Assembly (NCBI GenBank): GCA_030524105.1
Contig: JAUNHE010000003.1
Coordinates: 221,044-285,043, forward strand
Reading direction: 5' to 3'
DNA: 64,000 bases
Source of the DNA: Rothia sp. (in: high G+C Gram-positive bacteria)
Lineage (GTDB): Bacteria > Actinomycetota > Actinomycetes > Actinomycetales > Micrococcaceae
The position numbers and the translations under genes were made by a program. How positions within the stretch are numbered: position 1 is the stretch's first letter; each line of letters starts with the position of its first letter. The notes beneath the pieces are model-generated. The model saw nothing but the letters and a program-made list of their open reading frames with translations, had not been told where the DNA came from and ran no database searches. Shown here piece after piece: positions 50,999 through 59,345 of the stretch.

Positions 50999-52276
50999 AT
51001 GTCAGGGGGTGCGGCTGTGGAAGCACCGGGGGTCAACCACCTAGCGGCGGGGGCCGGGTTCTTAGGGGCAGCTTCTCGAGTGGAATCTCCTTTTATTACG
51101 GCTCTAGAACAGCGGCTGCATAGCGGTAGTATTTGCCATGACCAAGCTCAGCTTGAGCTTTTTCGGCTTCTTGCCGCCGGCACACCTGTTCTTGAGGACT
51201 GCCCAGAAGAGCCGGACCAGCAGATTGCCACCTTCTTGCATTACGATCAAGAGGCAGAAGACGTCCTCCTTTTTATTAATCGGATTACGGATGAAAAAAA
51301 TCTTTATGATGCGCTGATGCAGCCTATTGAACAAACCCATTTTCGTAGTATCAGCTACCAGATGAAAAAGGACTGGCGGGCCTCCTACTGTTTTATTCCC
51401 ACCTATCCGGGCCAGCAGCACCCCTGGCAGGAAGCCAACGATAGGGACCAGCTTCAAACCGCTTTAAGCCTGGGTTATGCCGATGACTTTAATCCCAGGC
51501 AGTGTCTCAACGGGCTAGGAAATATGCTCAGTGTTGTTGAACTGGAACAGGCTCCTGCACAAGACTATCTGCCCCAGGGTGGGCAGCCTAGGTTAGAGTC
51601 TGCCCCAGGCTGGCAGCTTGGGCCCGGGCAGCAGCTGCTTTCCCTTATTGAGGTGGGCACACCGGCAGCTGAGGATCCCACTCTGCTGGTTTTTGACGGT
51701 GAGCTCTGGGAGTTCATGGGTTTGCCGGCTATGCTCAGGGCTGCTTTTTTAGCTTCTAAAATTAATGCCTTGCACCTTGTTTTGCTGGATTCCATTACCT
51801 TAAGACGCCAGCTTCAGCAGCTGGCCGGTACCGGCCTTTTTTCTGCCTATCTAGCTGATGACTTACTGCCCTGGCTTAGAAAACGGGGGCTGGCTTCTTG
51901 TTCAGAGAAGGTTATTCTCTGCGGTCAATCTTTGGGAGCTTCCCTGAGTTTATTGTTTGCTTTAGAGAGACCGGAGGCCTGCGGGGCCGTCATCTCTCAG
52001 TCGGCCTGGCTTTGCTATCCGGGCCTGAGAGAACGGCTGGACTTTTTAAAGCGGTCCGGTCAGCTTTGGCGTCTGGGGCATTTAGGATTTGAAATTGAGG
52101 TTGGCCTACAGGAAAGACTCTTAGAACCCCTGCATTGGCAGCTGGTTCAGGAGCTAAAACAGAGCCCGGCTAGCCTTAACTACCGGGTCTTTAACGGCGG
52201 GCATGATTACGCCTGCTGGCGGGGTACTATTGTGCCTGCCTTGGCCAGGCTTTGTAATCTAGAACAGAATAGATGA
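50999..52276 (+). CDS. Enterochelin-esterase-like hydrolase (Fes family)
   Basis: Fes enzymes cleave ferric catecholate siderophores in the cytoplasm to release iron. The 425-residue protein has a Fes-type N-terminal domain (TFLHYDQEAEDVLLFINRIT, then FRSISYQMKKDWRASYCFIP) and a C-terminal alpha/beta hydrolase with nucleophile Ser311 (CGQSLGASL) and His402 in GGHDYACWRGTI, the Fes form of the active-site histidine. No signal peptide is seen. The ATG lacks a strong ribosome-binding site, and later GTG starts are possible. It heads a three-gene cassette with the AMP ligase (19 bases downstream) and carrier protein. A specific siderophore is not proven. Confidence 0.83.
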   Translation: MSGGAAVEAPGVNHLAAGAGFLGAASRVESPFITALEQRLHSGSICHDQAQLELFRLLAAGTPVLEDCPEEPDQQIATFLHYDQEAEDVLLFINRITDEKNLYDALMQPIEQTHFRSISYQMKKDWRASYCFIPTYPGQQHPWQEANDRDQLQTALSLGYADDFNPRQCLNGLGNMLSVVELEQAPAQDYLPQGGQPRLESAPGWQLGPGQQLLSLIEVGTPAAEDPTLLVFDGELWEFMGLPAMLRAAFLASKINALHLVLLDSITLRRQLQQLAGTGLFSAYLADDLLPWLRKRGLASCSEKVILCGQSLGASLSLLFALERPEACGAVISQSAWLCYPGLRERLDFLKRSGQLWRLGHLGFEIEVGLQERLLEPLHWQLVQELKQSPASLNYRVFNGGHDYACWRGTIVPALARLCNLEQNR

Positions 52277-52295
52277 GGTAAGGTGAACTAGCTTA

Positions 52296-53999
52296 ATGGT
52301 TTCTCGGTCTGAACTGGCTAAGACGGCATTGATTCCGGAAGAATTTGCTCAGCGTTATCGGCAGGAAGGGTTATGGCTTGATCAAACTATCCCGGAATTT
52401 TTACTTGAGGCTTGTCGGCGCCGGCCCCAAGATCTAGCCCTGGTAGCTAGCTATCACGGTAGCGCTGGGCCGGAGCCTGTTCAGGTTCGATGGAGCTACC
52501 GGGAGCTGGAAGAAGCCGGGTGGGCAGCAGCAGAGCGTTTAGGCCAGGAGGGGGTAAAACCGGGGGATAGGGTGCTCCTGCAGCTAGCCAATACTGCCGA
52601 TTACTTGCAGTATCTGCTGGGTATTTTTTGGGCCGGAGCCTTACCGGTTTTTTGCCTGCCGGCACACCGGCAGGAGGAATTGGCGCATTTTGCCCAAGTT
52701 AGTGATGCCGCCGCCCATGTTTTTTCTTCCCAAACAATCGGAGCTGATCTTGGCCAGGTCCATCAAAAACTGGTGGAGCTCTTAGAGCAGCGTCAACTAG
52801 AGCCCCCCTTAGGTATCGACGTGGCACAGGGAGGGCCTTCAGCGGGGCAGCCTACTTTAGGGCAGCCAGCAGAGCTGAGCCCTATCTTCAATACGGTTAA
52901 GGAACGTAAGAGTGAGCAGATCGCATTTTTGCAGCTTTCTGGGGGGACGACAGGACTGGCAAAACTGATTCCGCGCACCCACGCCGACTATCTGTACTCG
53001 GTACGTGCATCAGCCCAGATCTGTGGATTAACTAAAGAAAGTACCACTCTGGTGGTCCTACCAGCGGCCCATAATTTCACCATGAGTTCAGCCGGTATTT
53101 TGGGGGCAATCCATGTGGGGGCTCCCCTGGTTTTTGCGCAGGATCCCAGCCCACAGACTTCTTTCCGGCTCATTGCTCGGGAAAAGGTAAAGGTGGTGGC
53201 CTTAGTTCCGCCCTTGGCCCAAGCCTGGTTAGAGTCGGCTCAGCGGCGCCGGCCGCAGCTGGACTCCTTGGAGCTGCTTCAGGTTGGGGGAGCTAAGTTG
53301 CTGACATCGGTTGCCAAAAAAATTGAGCCCGTCTTAGGCTGCAAGCTCCAGCAGGTATTTGGCATGGCAGAGGGCCTGGTAAATTACACACGCTCTGATG
53401 ATCCTGATGCGGTACGTTTTCAGACACAGGGCCGGCCTATAAGCAGTTTAGATGAGATTTTGGTGCTTGATGATGCCGGTCAGCCTGTAGAGCCGGGGCA
53501 GTCGGGCCATTTATTGACTCGGGGCCCCTATACAATTCGGGGCTACTACGGTCAACCGCAGGAAAATTTGACGAGCTTTACTCCGGAAGGTTTTTATCGT
53601 TCTGGCGATATTGTTCGCCTGGACCCTGCCCGAAATATTGAAGTGACTGGCCGGGCTAAGGATCAGATTAACCGAAATGGCGAGAAGATTGCTGTTGATG
53701 AGATTGAGGATCTTGCCCTGGCCCACCGGGATGTTTTTGATGCTGTAGTTGTGGGACTGCCGGATCCACAGGTTGGTGAGCGGGTCTGTCTGGTGGTGCT
53801 GCCCGGTCCAGGTGCTGATTTTGGGCAGAATCCGCGCTCTTATTTTTATGATTACTTTTCTGCTGCAGGATTAGCTGCCTTTAAAATCCCCGAGCGAGTA
53901 GAAATAATGGATCGATTTCCGGTTACAAAAGTGGGTAAAGTATCTCGTCAAGATATTCGACTAGCCCTCCTGAAAGAACTGGGCGGAACAAGTAGCTAA
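52296..53999 (+). CDS. Aryl-AMP ligase, probable 2,3-dihydroxybenzoate-AMP ligase (EntE/DhbE-like)
   Basis: These enzymes activate 2,3-dihydroxybenzoate (or salicylate) with ATP and load it on a carrier protein. The 567-residue protein has the A3 core LQLSGGTTGLAK (from Ser215), the aryl-acid signature AAHNFTMSS (His259-Asn260, as in EntE/DhbE), FGMAEGLVNYTR, YRSGDIVRLD and a catalytic lysine Lys548 in VTKVGKVSR. It is about 25 residues longer than EntE, mainly from a linker near residues 165-205. It lies 19 bases after the Fes-like gene and 126 before the carrier protein. Substrate choice between dihydroxybenzoate and salicylate needs experiment. Confidence 0.87.
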   Translation: MVSRSELAKTALIPEEFAQRYRQEGLWLDQTIPEFLLEACRRRPQDLALVASYHGSAGPEPVQVRWSYRELEEAGWAAAERLGQEGVKPGDRVLLQLANTADYLQYLLGIFWAGALPVFCLPAHRQEELAHFAQVSDAAAHVFSSQTIGADLGQVHQKLVELLEQRQLEPPLGIDVAQGGPSAGQPTLGQPAELSPIFNTVKERKSEQIAFLQLSGGTTGLAKLIPRTHADYLYSVRASAQICGLTKESTTLVVLPAAHNFTMSSAGILGAIHVGAPLVFAQDPSPQTSFRLIAREKVKVVALVPPLAQAWLESAQRRRPQLDSLELLQVGGAKLLTSVAKKIEPVLGCKLQQVFGMAEGLVNYTRSDDPDAVRFQTQGRPISSLDEILVLDDAGQPVEPGQSGHLLTRGPYTIRGYYGQPQENLTSFTPEGFYRSGDIVRLDPARNIEVTGRAKDQINRNGEKIAVDEIEDLALAHRDVFDAVVVGLPDPQVGERVCLVVLPGPGADFGQNPRSYFYDYFSAAGLAAFKIPERVEIMDRFPVTKVGKVSRQDIRLALLKELGGTSS

Positions 54000-54125
54000 A
54001 GGTTTATTTAAAAAGTTTTACTGAGGGGTTAGCTTAAGCAGGTGCCGGATGCACCGATTAGGTTAAGGCTCTGTGCATAAGCCTCCTAGAGGCCAGTTGT
54101 ATATAAGTGGAAGGAAATAAGTGTT

Positions 54126-54365
54126 ATGTTGGATAAAGCGGAGCTACGATCTATTTTGAAGGTTTACATTCGTGAGTCTGACTCTTTGGAGCGTGCCTTT
54201 TTAGAACCGGACACAGATCTTTTTAAGCTGGGGCTTGATTCTATGGGAGCCTTTGCCCTGCTCGACGATTTAGCTGATCGTGGCCTTGACCTTGAATTCA
54301 CCGATCTGCTAGCCCACCCCACGCTTACCTTTTTAAGGGAAAAAATAGCCGAAGCTGGTCTCTAG
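54126..54365 (+). CDS. Stand-alone aryl carrier protein
   Basis: The 79-residue protein is a four-helix carrier with the phosphopantetheine site LFKLGLDSMGAFALL (Ser39). The later LEFTDLLAHPTLTFL matches helix 3 of aryl carrier domains such as the C-terminal part of EntB/DhbB. In those pathways the domain is usually fused to isochorismatase; here it is free. GGAAGGA lies upstream of the ATG. It follows the AMP ligase that probably loads it. The small size and adjacency make the carrier role strong; the aryl cargo is inferred from the ligase. Confidence 0.85.
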   Translation: MLDKAELRSILKVYIRESDSLERAFLEPDTDLFKLGLDSMGAFALLDDLADRGLDLEFTDLLAHPTLTFLREKIAEAGL

Positions 54366-54708
54366 TTTCCCGCTGGTAAAACAAAAATTTTTTTATGCCA
54401 GCCAGGGCTTTTGTCGGTTATTACCCAAAGGTGCTGTTAAAATTCTGGAGGGCTAGTAGTCGATAAAAGTACAGGTGAGAGCTAGTTTTATGACCTGTAT
54501 ATTTGTGTAAAAAATCTCATATACTTTTCAAATGCCGCCTTAAACCCTAATATCAAATTGTGCATCCGTGTAAGCCATAGTTGGGCAGGGGATTTAGTAG
54601 GGATACTAGGATGCTCTTTCTCTCTTTATGCCGGCGCGGTGCATTAAAAGTATGAATACTGATTGCTGTTAAAGCGTTCAGTCTCGTGCGACAACAGTAA
54701 CCACGGGG

Positions 54709-54738
54709 AAGGGGTGGCCAGTAGCCGCCCCTTCTTTA
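54709..54738 (+). terminator. Possible terminator after the carrier-protein gene
   Basis: A 9-bp stem (54709-54717 with 54725-54733, one G-U pair) with a 7-base loop is followed by CTTTA. It is the best terminator candidate between the carrier protein and rplN, although 340 bases from the stop codon. Confidence 0.5.
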
Positions 54739-54813
54739 ACTGGGTTTATGCTGGCATGCAGTTGATATCACGCAGTTTGACCTGAATTTCCCTGCAAGCA
54801 AAACCTGTTTTTG

Positions 54814-54822
54814 TGGTAGTAT
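54814..54822 (+). promoter_or_regulatory. Extended -10 element, possible spc operon promoter
   Basis: TGGTAGTAT is identical to the element before the glycine riboswitch (18740). TTGACC at 54777 is too far upstream to be its -35, so this would be an extended -10 promoter. Confidence 0.4.
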
Positions 54823-55084
54823 TTTGTCTTCGTATGGGTTGATTGTTTCCCATGCAGCTACGGAGTTCTCCGTGCCAGGGCATAATGCCGCAATGACAAG
54901 AGCTTAACCTCCTGTTCTTAAGGCGGGGCCAAATGCTTCTGGCATGGTCAATTTCCCAGACGTGTCCGCCAACCCACCTGGTTTAGCAGAGGGGACCGGT
55001 GCGTCAACAATCCCGTATAAATGTTCCGCAAGGCTAGTCCACAAGATAGAGTGCGGCTGGAACCGGCGAGACGACAGGAGAAAT

Positions 55085-55456
55085 ATGATTCAGCAGGAGT
55101 CACGACTGAAGGTCGCAGACAACACCGGTGCGAAGGAAATCCTGACCATCCGTGTTCTGGGCGGTTCTTCACGTCGTTACGCAGGCATTGGCGATGTCAT
55201 TGTCGCCACCGTTAAGGATGCTATTCCTGGCGGTACCGTTAAGAAGGGCGACGTGGTTAAGGCCGTTGTCGTCCGCACTAAGAAGGAAACCCGTCGTGCT
55301 GACGGTTCCTACATTAAATTTGATGAGAACTCAGCAGTTATCATCAAAAATACTGATGGTGATCCCCGTGGCACCCGTATTTTCGGCCCGGTAGGTCGCG
55401 AGCTTCGCGACAAGAAGTTCATGAAGATTATCTCACTGGCTCCGGAGGTGCTCTAG
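55085..55456 (+). CDS. rplN: 50S ribosomal protein L14
   Basis: L14 contacts 16S rRNA in an intersubunit bridge. The 123-residue product starts [19 protein letters not shown] and has [17 protein letters not shown] and the end [11 protein letters not shown]. The start at 55085 is fixed by AGGAG just upstream and by the family's N-terminus; the reading frame stays open upstream but is not coding. It begins the spc cluster, separated from rpsQ by 4.3 kb of accessory DNA. Confidence 0.98.
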   Translation: MIQQESRLKVADNTGAKEILTIRVLGGSSRRYAGIGDVIVATVKDAIPGGTVKKGDVVKAVVVRTKKETRRADGSYIKFDENSAVIIKNTDGDPRGTRIFGPVGRELRDKKFMKIISLAPEVL

Positions 55457-55459
55457 GTC

Positions 55460-55798
55460 ATGGGTGCAAAGATCAAATCAGGTGATTTTGTCCAGGTTAT
55501 TTCTGGCGCTGATCGCGGTAAGCAGGGCAAGGTCTTGCGGGTATTCCCCAAAACCGGCCGGGTTATCGTTGAGGGTGTCAAGATCGTTACCAAGCACAAG
55601 AAGGCAAATCCTGTCACCGGTGCTGTCGGTGGTATTGAAAAGGTTGAGGCCCCGATCCACGTTTCCAACGTGGCAATTGTTGATCCTGAAACCAAGAAAC
55701 CAACCCGCGTTGGCTTCCGCCTAGAGACTGTAGAGCGCAATGGTAAGACCCGCACAGTGCGTGTGCGTTACGCCAAGAGCTCGGGTAAGGACATCTAA
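55460..55798 (+). CDS. rplX: 50S ribosomal protein L24
   Basis: L24 initiates 50S assembly by binding 23S rRNA near the tunnel exit. The 112-residue protein has the KOW motif [19 protein letters not shown], then [13 protein letters not shown] and [20 protein letters not shown]. Three bases separate it from rplN, and its stop overlaps the rplE start by one base. Confidence 0.97.
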   Translation: MGAKIKSGDFVQVISGADRGKQGKVLRVFPKTGRVIVEGVKIVTKHKKANPVTGAVGGIEKVEAPIHVSNVAIVDPETKKPTRVGFRLETVERNGKTRTVRVRYAKSSGKDI

Positions 55799-56358
55799 TG
55801 ACCGAAACCAAGATCACCCCTCGTTTTAAGACTAAATTTATTGAAGAAGTCACACCGGCTTTGCAGGAGCAGTTTAACTACTCCAACGTCATGCAGGCTC
55901 CCAAGGTCGTGAAGGTTGTTGTAAATATGGGTGTTGGCGAAGCAGCCCGCGACGCTAAGCTCATGGACGGCGCAATTCGTGATCTGACGGCTATCACTGG
56001 CCAGAAGCCCGTAGTTAACCGTGCTAAAAAGTCAATTGCACAGTTTAAACTGCGTGAAGGCCAGCCCATTGGCGCCCACGTTACCTTGCGCGGTGACCGT
56101 ATGTGGGAATTCCTGGACCGTCTAATCACCCTTGCCCTGCCCCGTATCCGCGACTTCCGCGGACTGTCTGACCGGCAGTTTGACGGTAACGGTAACTACA
56201 CCTTTGGTTTAACCGAGCAGTCCATGTTCCATGAAATTGATCAGGACTCCATTGACCGGGTTCGCGGTATGGATATTACCGTTGTTACCTCCGCAAAAAC
56301 CGACGATGAAGGCCGTGCCCTGCTTAAGGCGCTCGGTTTTCCCTTCAAAACCCAGTAA
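55798..56358 (+). CDS. rplE: 50S ribosomal protein L5
   Basis: L5 binds 5S rRNA and forms the bridge to S13. The 186-residue protein has [53 protein letters not shown] and the [18 protein letters not shown] end. In most bacteria rpsN (S14) follows. Here the 73 bases to rpsH hold no S14 gene. Confidence 0.98.
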   Translation: MTETKITPRFKTKFIEEVTPALQEQFNYSNVMQAPKVVKVVVNMGVGEAARDAKLMDGAIRDLTAITGQKPVVNRAKKSIAQFKLREGQPIGAHVTLRGDRMWEFLDRLITLALPRIRDFRGLSDRQFDGNGNYTFGLTEQSMFHEIDQDSIDRVRGMDITVVTSAKTDDEGRALLKALGFPFKTQ

Positions 56359-56431
56359 CGACTACGTTGTAGGTCCCGCCGCTGGCTACTAGGGGCGAGG
56401 AAACCACAGCGAGGAAGGGCTAGAGCCCACC

Positions 56432-56830
56432 ATGACTATGACAGATCCTGTCGCAGATATGCTGACCCGCTTGCGTAACGCAAACTCGGCACATCACGAC
56501 TCCGTATCTATGCCTTACTCCAAACTTAAGGATCGTATTGCTCAGATCCTTAAAACGGAAGGCTATATTGCTGACTACACAGTAGAAGATGCCAAGGTAG
56601 GTAAAACCCTCACCTTAGCTCTTAAATTTGGACCCCAGCGGGAACGCTCCATTGTGGGTGTTCGCCGTATTTCGAAGCCGGGTTTGCGTGTTTACGCAAA
56701 ATCTAGCAACTTGCCTCGGGTGCACGGTGGCCTGGGCATCGCAATCATATCCACCTCATCCGGTTTGCTCACCGATAGGCAAGCCGCTAAAAAGGGTGTC
56801 GGCGGCGAAGTCGTCGCCTACATCTGGTAA
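56432..56830 (+). CDS. rpsH: 30S ribosomal protein S8
   Basis: S8 binds the central domain of 16S rRNA; in E. coli it represses the spc operon. The 132-residue product begins [18 protein letters not shown] and has [35 protein letters not shown] and the C-terminal [19 protein letters not shown] lies about 13 bases before the ATG, somewhat far; a second ATG two codons on is possible. Confidence 0.97.
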   Translation: MTMTDPVADMLTRLRNANSAHHDSVSMPYSKLKDRIAQILKTEGYIADYTVEDAKVGKTLTLALKFGPQRERSIVGVRRISKPGLRVYAKSSNLPRVHGGLGIAIISTSSGLLTDRQAAKKGVGGEVVAYIW

Positions 56831-56856
56831 CCGGTAACAAGAGAAAGGAAGAGTAA

Positions 56857-57393
56857 ATGTCACGTATTGGACGTCTCCCCATCTCGGTTCCTGCCGGTGT
56901 TGAGGTAAAAATTGATGGCAACCTGGTCAGCGTTAAAGGTCCTAAGGGCAACCTATCCTGCCCTATCTCCGCGCCGATCACCGTTGCTTTGGACGAGGGT
57001 GTTATTACCGTTTCTCGCCCTAACGATGAACGTGAGTCACGTGCCCTGCACGGCCTTTCACGCACCTTGATTAACAACATGATTATTGGTGTCACTCAGG
57101 GTTACACAAAGAGGCTGGAAATTGTGGGTACCGGTTACCGCGTAATGGCCAAGGGCTCCGACCTAGAGTTTGCCCTGGGCTACTCCCACCCCATTAGCGT
57201 GAAGGCTCCCGAGGGGATTACCTTTACCGTTGAGGGGGCAAACAAGCTGACCGTTTCTGGCATCAATAAACAGCAGGTTGGTCAGGTTGCCGCAAATATT
57301 CGTGGTCTGCGTAAGCCTGATCCTTATAAGGGCAAAGGTGTTCGTTACGAAGGCGAACAGATCCGCCGCAAGGTCGGAAAGGCTGGTAAGTAA
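56857..57393 (+). CDS. rplF: 50S ribosomal protein L6
   Basis: L6 lies near the factor-binding site of the 50S subunit. The 178-residue product has [17 protein letters not shown] and [13 protein letters not shown] at the start, [18 protein letters not shown], and the C-terminal [31 protein letters not shown] lies before the ATG. rplR follows after two bases. Confidence 0.98.
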   Translation: MSRIGRLPISVPAGVEVKIDGNLVSVKGPKGNLSCPISAPITVALDEGVITVSRPNDERESRALHGLSRTLINNMIIGVTQGYTKRLEIVGTGYRVMAKGSDLEFALGYSHPISVKAPEGITFTVEGANKLTVSGINKQQVGQVAANIRGLRKPDPYKGKGVRYEGEQIRRKVGKAGK

Positions 57394-57395
57394 AG

Positions 57396-57755
57396 ATGGC
57401 TATTAAGTCAAAAGCAGCTGCCCGCGCTCGTCGTCATGCGCGTGTACGTAAATATATTTCTGGTACCGCCCAGCGTCCTCGTTTGAGCGTTAACCGGTCA
57501 AGCCGCCACGTCTTTGTTCAGGTTATTGACGACGTTGCTGGCAAAACCTTGGCTTACGCCTCAACCATGGAGGCCGAGCTTCGTGCCGCTGATATGGATA
57601 AGACTGCCAAGGCAAAGCGTGTTGGTGAACTTGTTGCAGAGCGGGCTAAAGCAGCCGGCATTGAAGCTGTGGTCTTTGACCGTGGCGGCAACAAGTATCA
57701 CGGCAGGGTTGCTGCCGTGGCAGATGGGGCACGCGAAGGAGGGCTGGCACTCTAA
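57396..57755 (+). CDS. rplR: 50S ribosomal protein L18
   Basis: L18 brings 5S rRNA into the 50S subunit. The 119-residue product has [36 protein letters not shown] and [20 protein letters not shown]. The length is normal. The stop overlaps the rpsE start by one base. Confidence 0.97.
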   Translation: MAIKSKAAARARRHARVRKYISGTAQRPRLSVNRSSRHVFVQVIDDVAGKTLAYASTMEAELRAADMDKTAKAKRVGELVAERAKAAGIEAVVFDRGGNKYHGRVAAVADGAREGGLAL

Positions 57756-58447
57756 TGAGCGAGCAGGCAGTAAATGAAAAGGAAACAACTCAGGTGAGCG
57801 AAGCAACAGAGCAGACAGCTGAAACCACCGAGAATACTTCCGGGCGTGAAGAGCGCCGTTCTGGCCGGGGCGAGCGTCGTTCCAGCCGGGGTGAGCGTCG
57901 TTCCAGCCGCGGGCGTGAAGAAGAAAAAGACAAGTATATTGAGCGGGTTGTCACCATCAACCGTGTTTCTAAGGTTGTTAAAGGTGGACGCCGTTTCAGC
58001 TTTACCGCCCTAGTTGTTGTGGGAGATGGCCAGGGCATGGTTGGTGTTGGTTACGGCAAGGCTAAAGAAGTTCCTGCCGCCATTGCCAAGGGCGTTGAAG
58101 AAGCTAAGAAGAACTTCTTTAGCGTGCCCCGGGTAGAGGATCGAACCATTCCGCACCGGGTACAGGGAGAAGCTGCAGCCGGTGTTGTGATGCTTCGCCC
58201 CGCAACCGCCGGTACCGGTGTGATTGCCGGTGGCCCGGTTCGTGCAGTACTGGAAGCAGCCGGTATCCACGATGTGCTTTCTAAGTCTTTGGGTTCTTCA
58301 AACCAGATCAATATTGTGCATGCAACGATTGCTGCTCTCAAAGAACTTGAAGAGCCCCTAGCCGTTGCAGCGCGTCGCGGTTTGCCTAAGGACGAGGTTA
58401 TTCCGGGTTTCTTGCTTAACCCTAAGTCTGAAAGGGCAGGTGCCTAA
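57755..58447 (+). CDS. rpsE: 30S ribosomal protein S5 with repeat-bearing N-terminal extension
   Basis: S5 shapes the mRNA entry region and takes part in decoding accuracy. The 230-residue protein has a conserved core from about residue 65 ([58 protein letters not shown]). The first 65 residues are an acidic stretch rich in Thr and Glu followed by an Arg/Ser/Gly segment with three seven-residue repeats (ERRSSRG type). E. coli S5 has 167 residues. Long N-terminal tails occur in other actinobacteria, but the repeat may vary among strains. rpmD follows with one base overlap. Confidence 0.97.
   Translation: MSEQAVNEKETTQVSEATEQTAETTENTSGREERRSGRGERRSSRGERRSSRGREEEKDKYIERVVTINRVSKVVKGGRRFSFTALVVVGDGQGMVGVGYGKAKEVPAAIAKGVEEAKKNFFSVPRVEDRTIPHRVQGEAAAGVVMLRPATAGTGVIAGGPVRAVLEAAGIHDVLSKSLGSSNQINIVHATIAALKELEEPLAVAARRGLPKDEVIPGFLLNPKSERAGA
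57851..57913 (+). repeat. Three 21-bp tandem repeats inside rpsE
   Basis: Units at 57851-57871, 57872-57892 and 57893-57913 encode [14 protein letters not shown] and ERRSSRG. Units 2 and 3 differ at only two positions; unit 1 is more diverged. All are in frame, so the copy number can change without breaking S5. Confidence 0.85.
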
Positions 58448-58656
58448 TGTCCGGTAAACGAATTCAGCCCAGCGAAGCAAAACTTGAGATTACCCAGGTC
58501 AGATCTTACGTTGGACAGAAGCAGAATATGCGGGACACCCTGCGTTCCCTAGGTCTTAAGCGCCCGGGCAACAAGGTTGTTCGCACAGCAGACCCCGTCA
58601 CCTGTGGCATGGTTAATACTGTGGCTCACTTGGTGAAGGTTGAGGAGGTCAAATAA
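58447..58656 (+). CDS. rpmD: 50S ribosomal protein L30
   Basis: L30 is a small late-assembling 50S protein. The 69-residue product has [32 protein letters not shown] and [12 protein letters not shown]. It is about ten residues longer than E. coli L30 because of its N-terminus ([12 protein letters not shown]). It overlaps rpsE by one base and rplO follows after two. Confidence 0.96.
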   Translation: MSGKRIQPSEAKLEITQVRSYVGQKQNMRDTLRSLGLKRPGNKVVRTADPVTCGMVNTVAHLVKVEEVK

Positions 58657-58658
58657 GA

Positions 58659-59114
58659 ATGGCTCAGCACGACGAAGCTATTAAAATCCATGACTTGCGT
58701 CCGGCAGCAGGGGCCCACAAGCCTAAGACCCGTGTTGGTCGCGGTGAGGGTTCCAAGGGTAAAACCGCTGGCCGCGGCACCAAAGGTACTAAGGCCCGTT
58801 ACCAGGTTCGGCCCGGGTTTGAAGGTGGGCAGCTCCCGCTGCACATGCGTCTACCCAAGCTACGTGGGTTCAAGAGCCCTTTCCGTACCGAGTATCAGGT
58901 AGTTAACCTGAAGCGCTTGGAGGAGCTCTACCCCGAAGGTGGCCAGGTAACCGTTGAATCTCTTGTTGCCAAGGGAGCGGTTCGTAAAAACAAGTTGGTT
59001 AAGGTCTTGGGCGACGGCGAGATTACCGTCAAGCTTGACGTTACCGTTGACAAAGCCTCACAGTCTGCTATTGAAAAAATCCAGGCTGCTGGCGGTTCCG
59101 TCACAGTAAAGTAA
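58659..59114 (+). CDS. rplO: 50S ribosomal protein L15
   Basis: L15 is needed for late 50S assembly. The 151-residue product has [39 protein letters not shown] and [19 protein letters not shown], the typical glycine-rich N-terminus. It is the last gene of the spc unit: a terminator lies 36 bases downstream, and secY has a separate promoter region. Confidence 0.98.
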   Translation: MAQHDEAIKIHDLRPAAGAHKPKTRVGRGEGSKGKTAGRGTKGTKARYQVRPGFEGGQLPLHMRLPKLRGFKSPFRTEYQVVNLKRLEELYPEGGQVTVESLVAKGAVRKNKLVKVLGDGEITVKLDVTVDKASQSAIEKIQAAGGSVTVK

Positions 59115-59150
59115 AGTGATTGTTTACCGTAGCTAGACGGTGTTAATAGA

Positions 59151-59197
59151 GCGGTAGGTTCCTTAGAATTTTCTTTCTGGGGAACCTACCGCCTTAA
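59151..59197 (+). terminator. Rho-independent terminator of the spc operon
   Basis: A perfect 12-bp stem (59151-59162 with 59181-59192) encloses an 18-base loop and is followed by CTTAAT. The T tract is weak but the stem is long. Confidence 0.75.
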
Positions 59198-59248
59198 TAT
59201 GCTCTTTCACACGCTTTTGCTAGGTGGATAGCTATGACTCAGATAGGC

Positions 59249-59280
59249 TTGACACGCTAGACTAATCAGGGATGTAAACT
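59249..59280 (+). promoter_or_regulatory. Possible secY promoter
   Basis: A perfect TTGACA (59249-59254) is followed by TAAACT (59275-59280) at a long 20-base spacing. ATGTAA at 59272 would give 17. The same TAAACT occurs upstream of infA. Confidence 0.4.
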
Positions 59281-59345
59281 CGCATTGGGTTTGTGCTGCC
59301 CGTTTTTGGGCCAGGACCCGGTGTCATTAAACTTTGGGAGGACAT

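Larger units (their letters stand above)
54366..55084 (+). other. Long intergenic region upstream of rplN
   Basis: These 719 bases have no supported gene. An open frame in phase with rplN extends back to 54944, but the real L14 start at 55085 is clear. A possible terminator lies at 54709-54738 and an extended -10 at 54814-54822, so the spc operon seems to have its own promoter with a leader of about 255 bases. I could not recognise a known leader motif. Confidence 0.5.

Noticed and set aside
50788..55084. Idea that the siderophore cassette is a transposon or prophage insertion
   Set aside because: No transposase, integrase, terminal inverted repeats or clear target-site duplication was seen. 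The short GTTAGCTAGCT copies both lie on the left side and do not flank the cassette.
54944..55456. Longer L14 with a 47-residue N-terminal extension
   Set aside because: The extension has no similarity to L14, while ATG 55085 has AGGAG upstream and gives the family's normal start and length.
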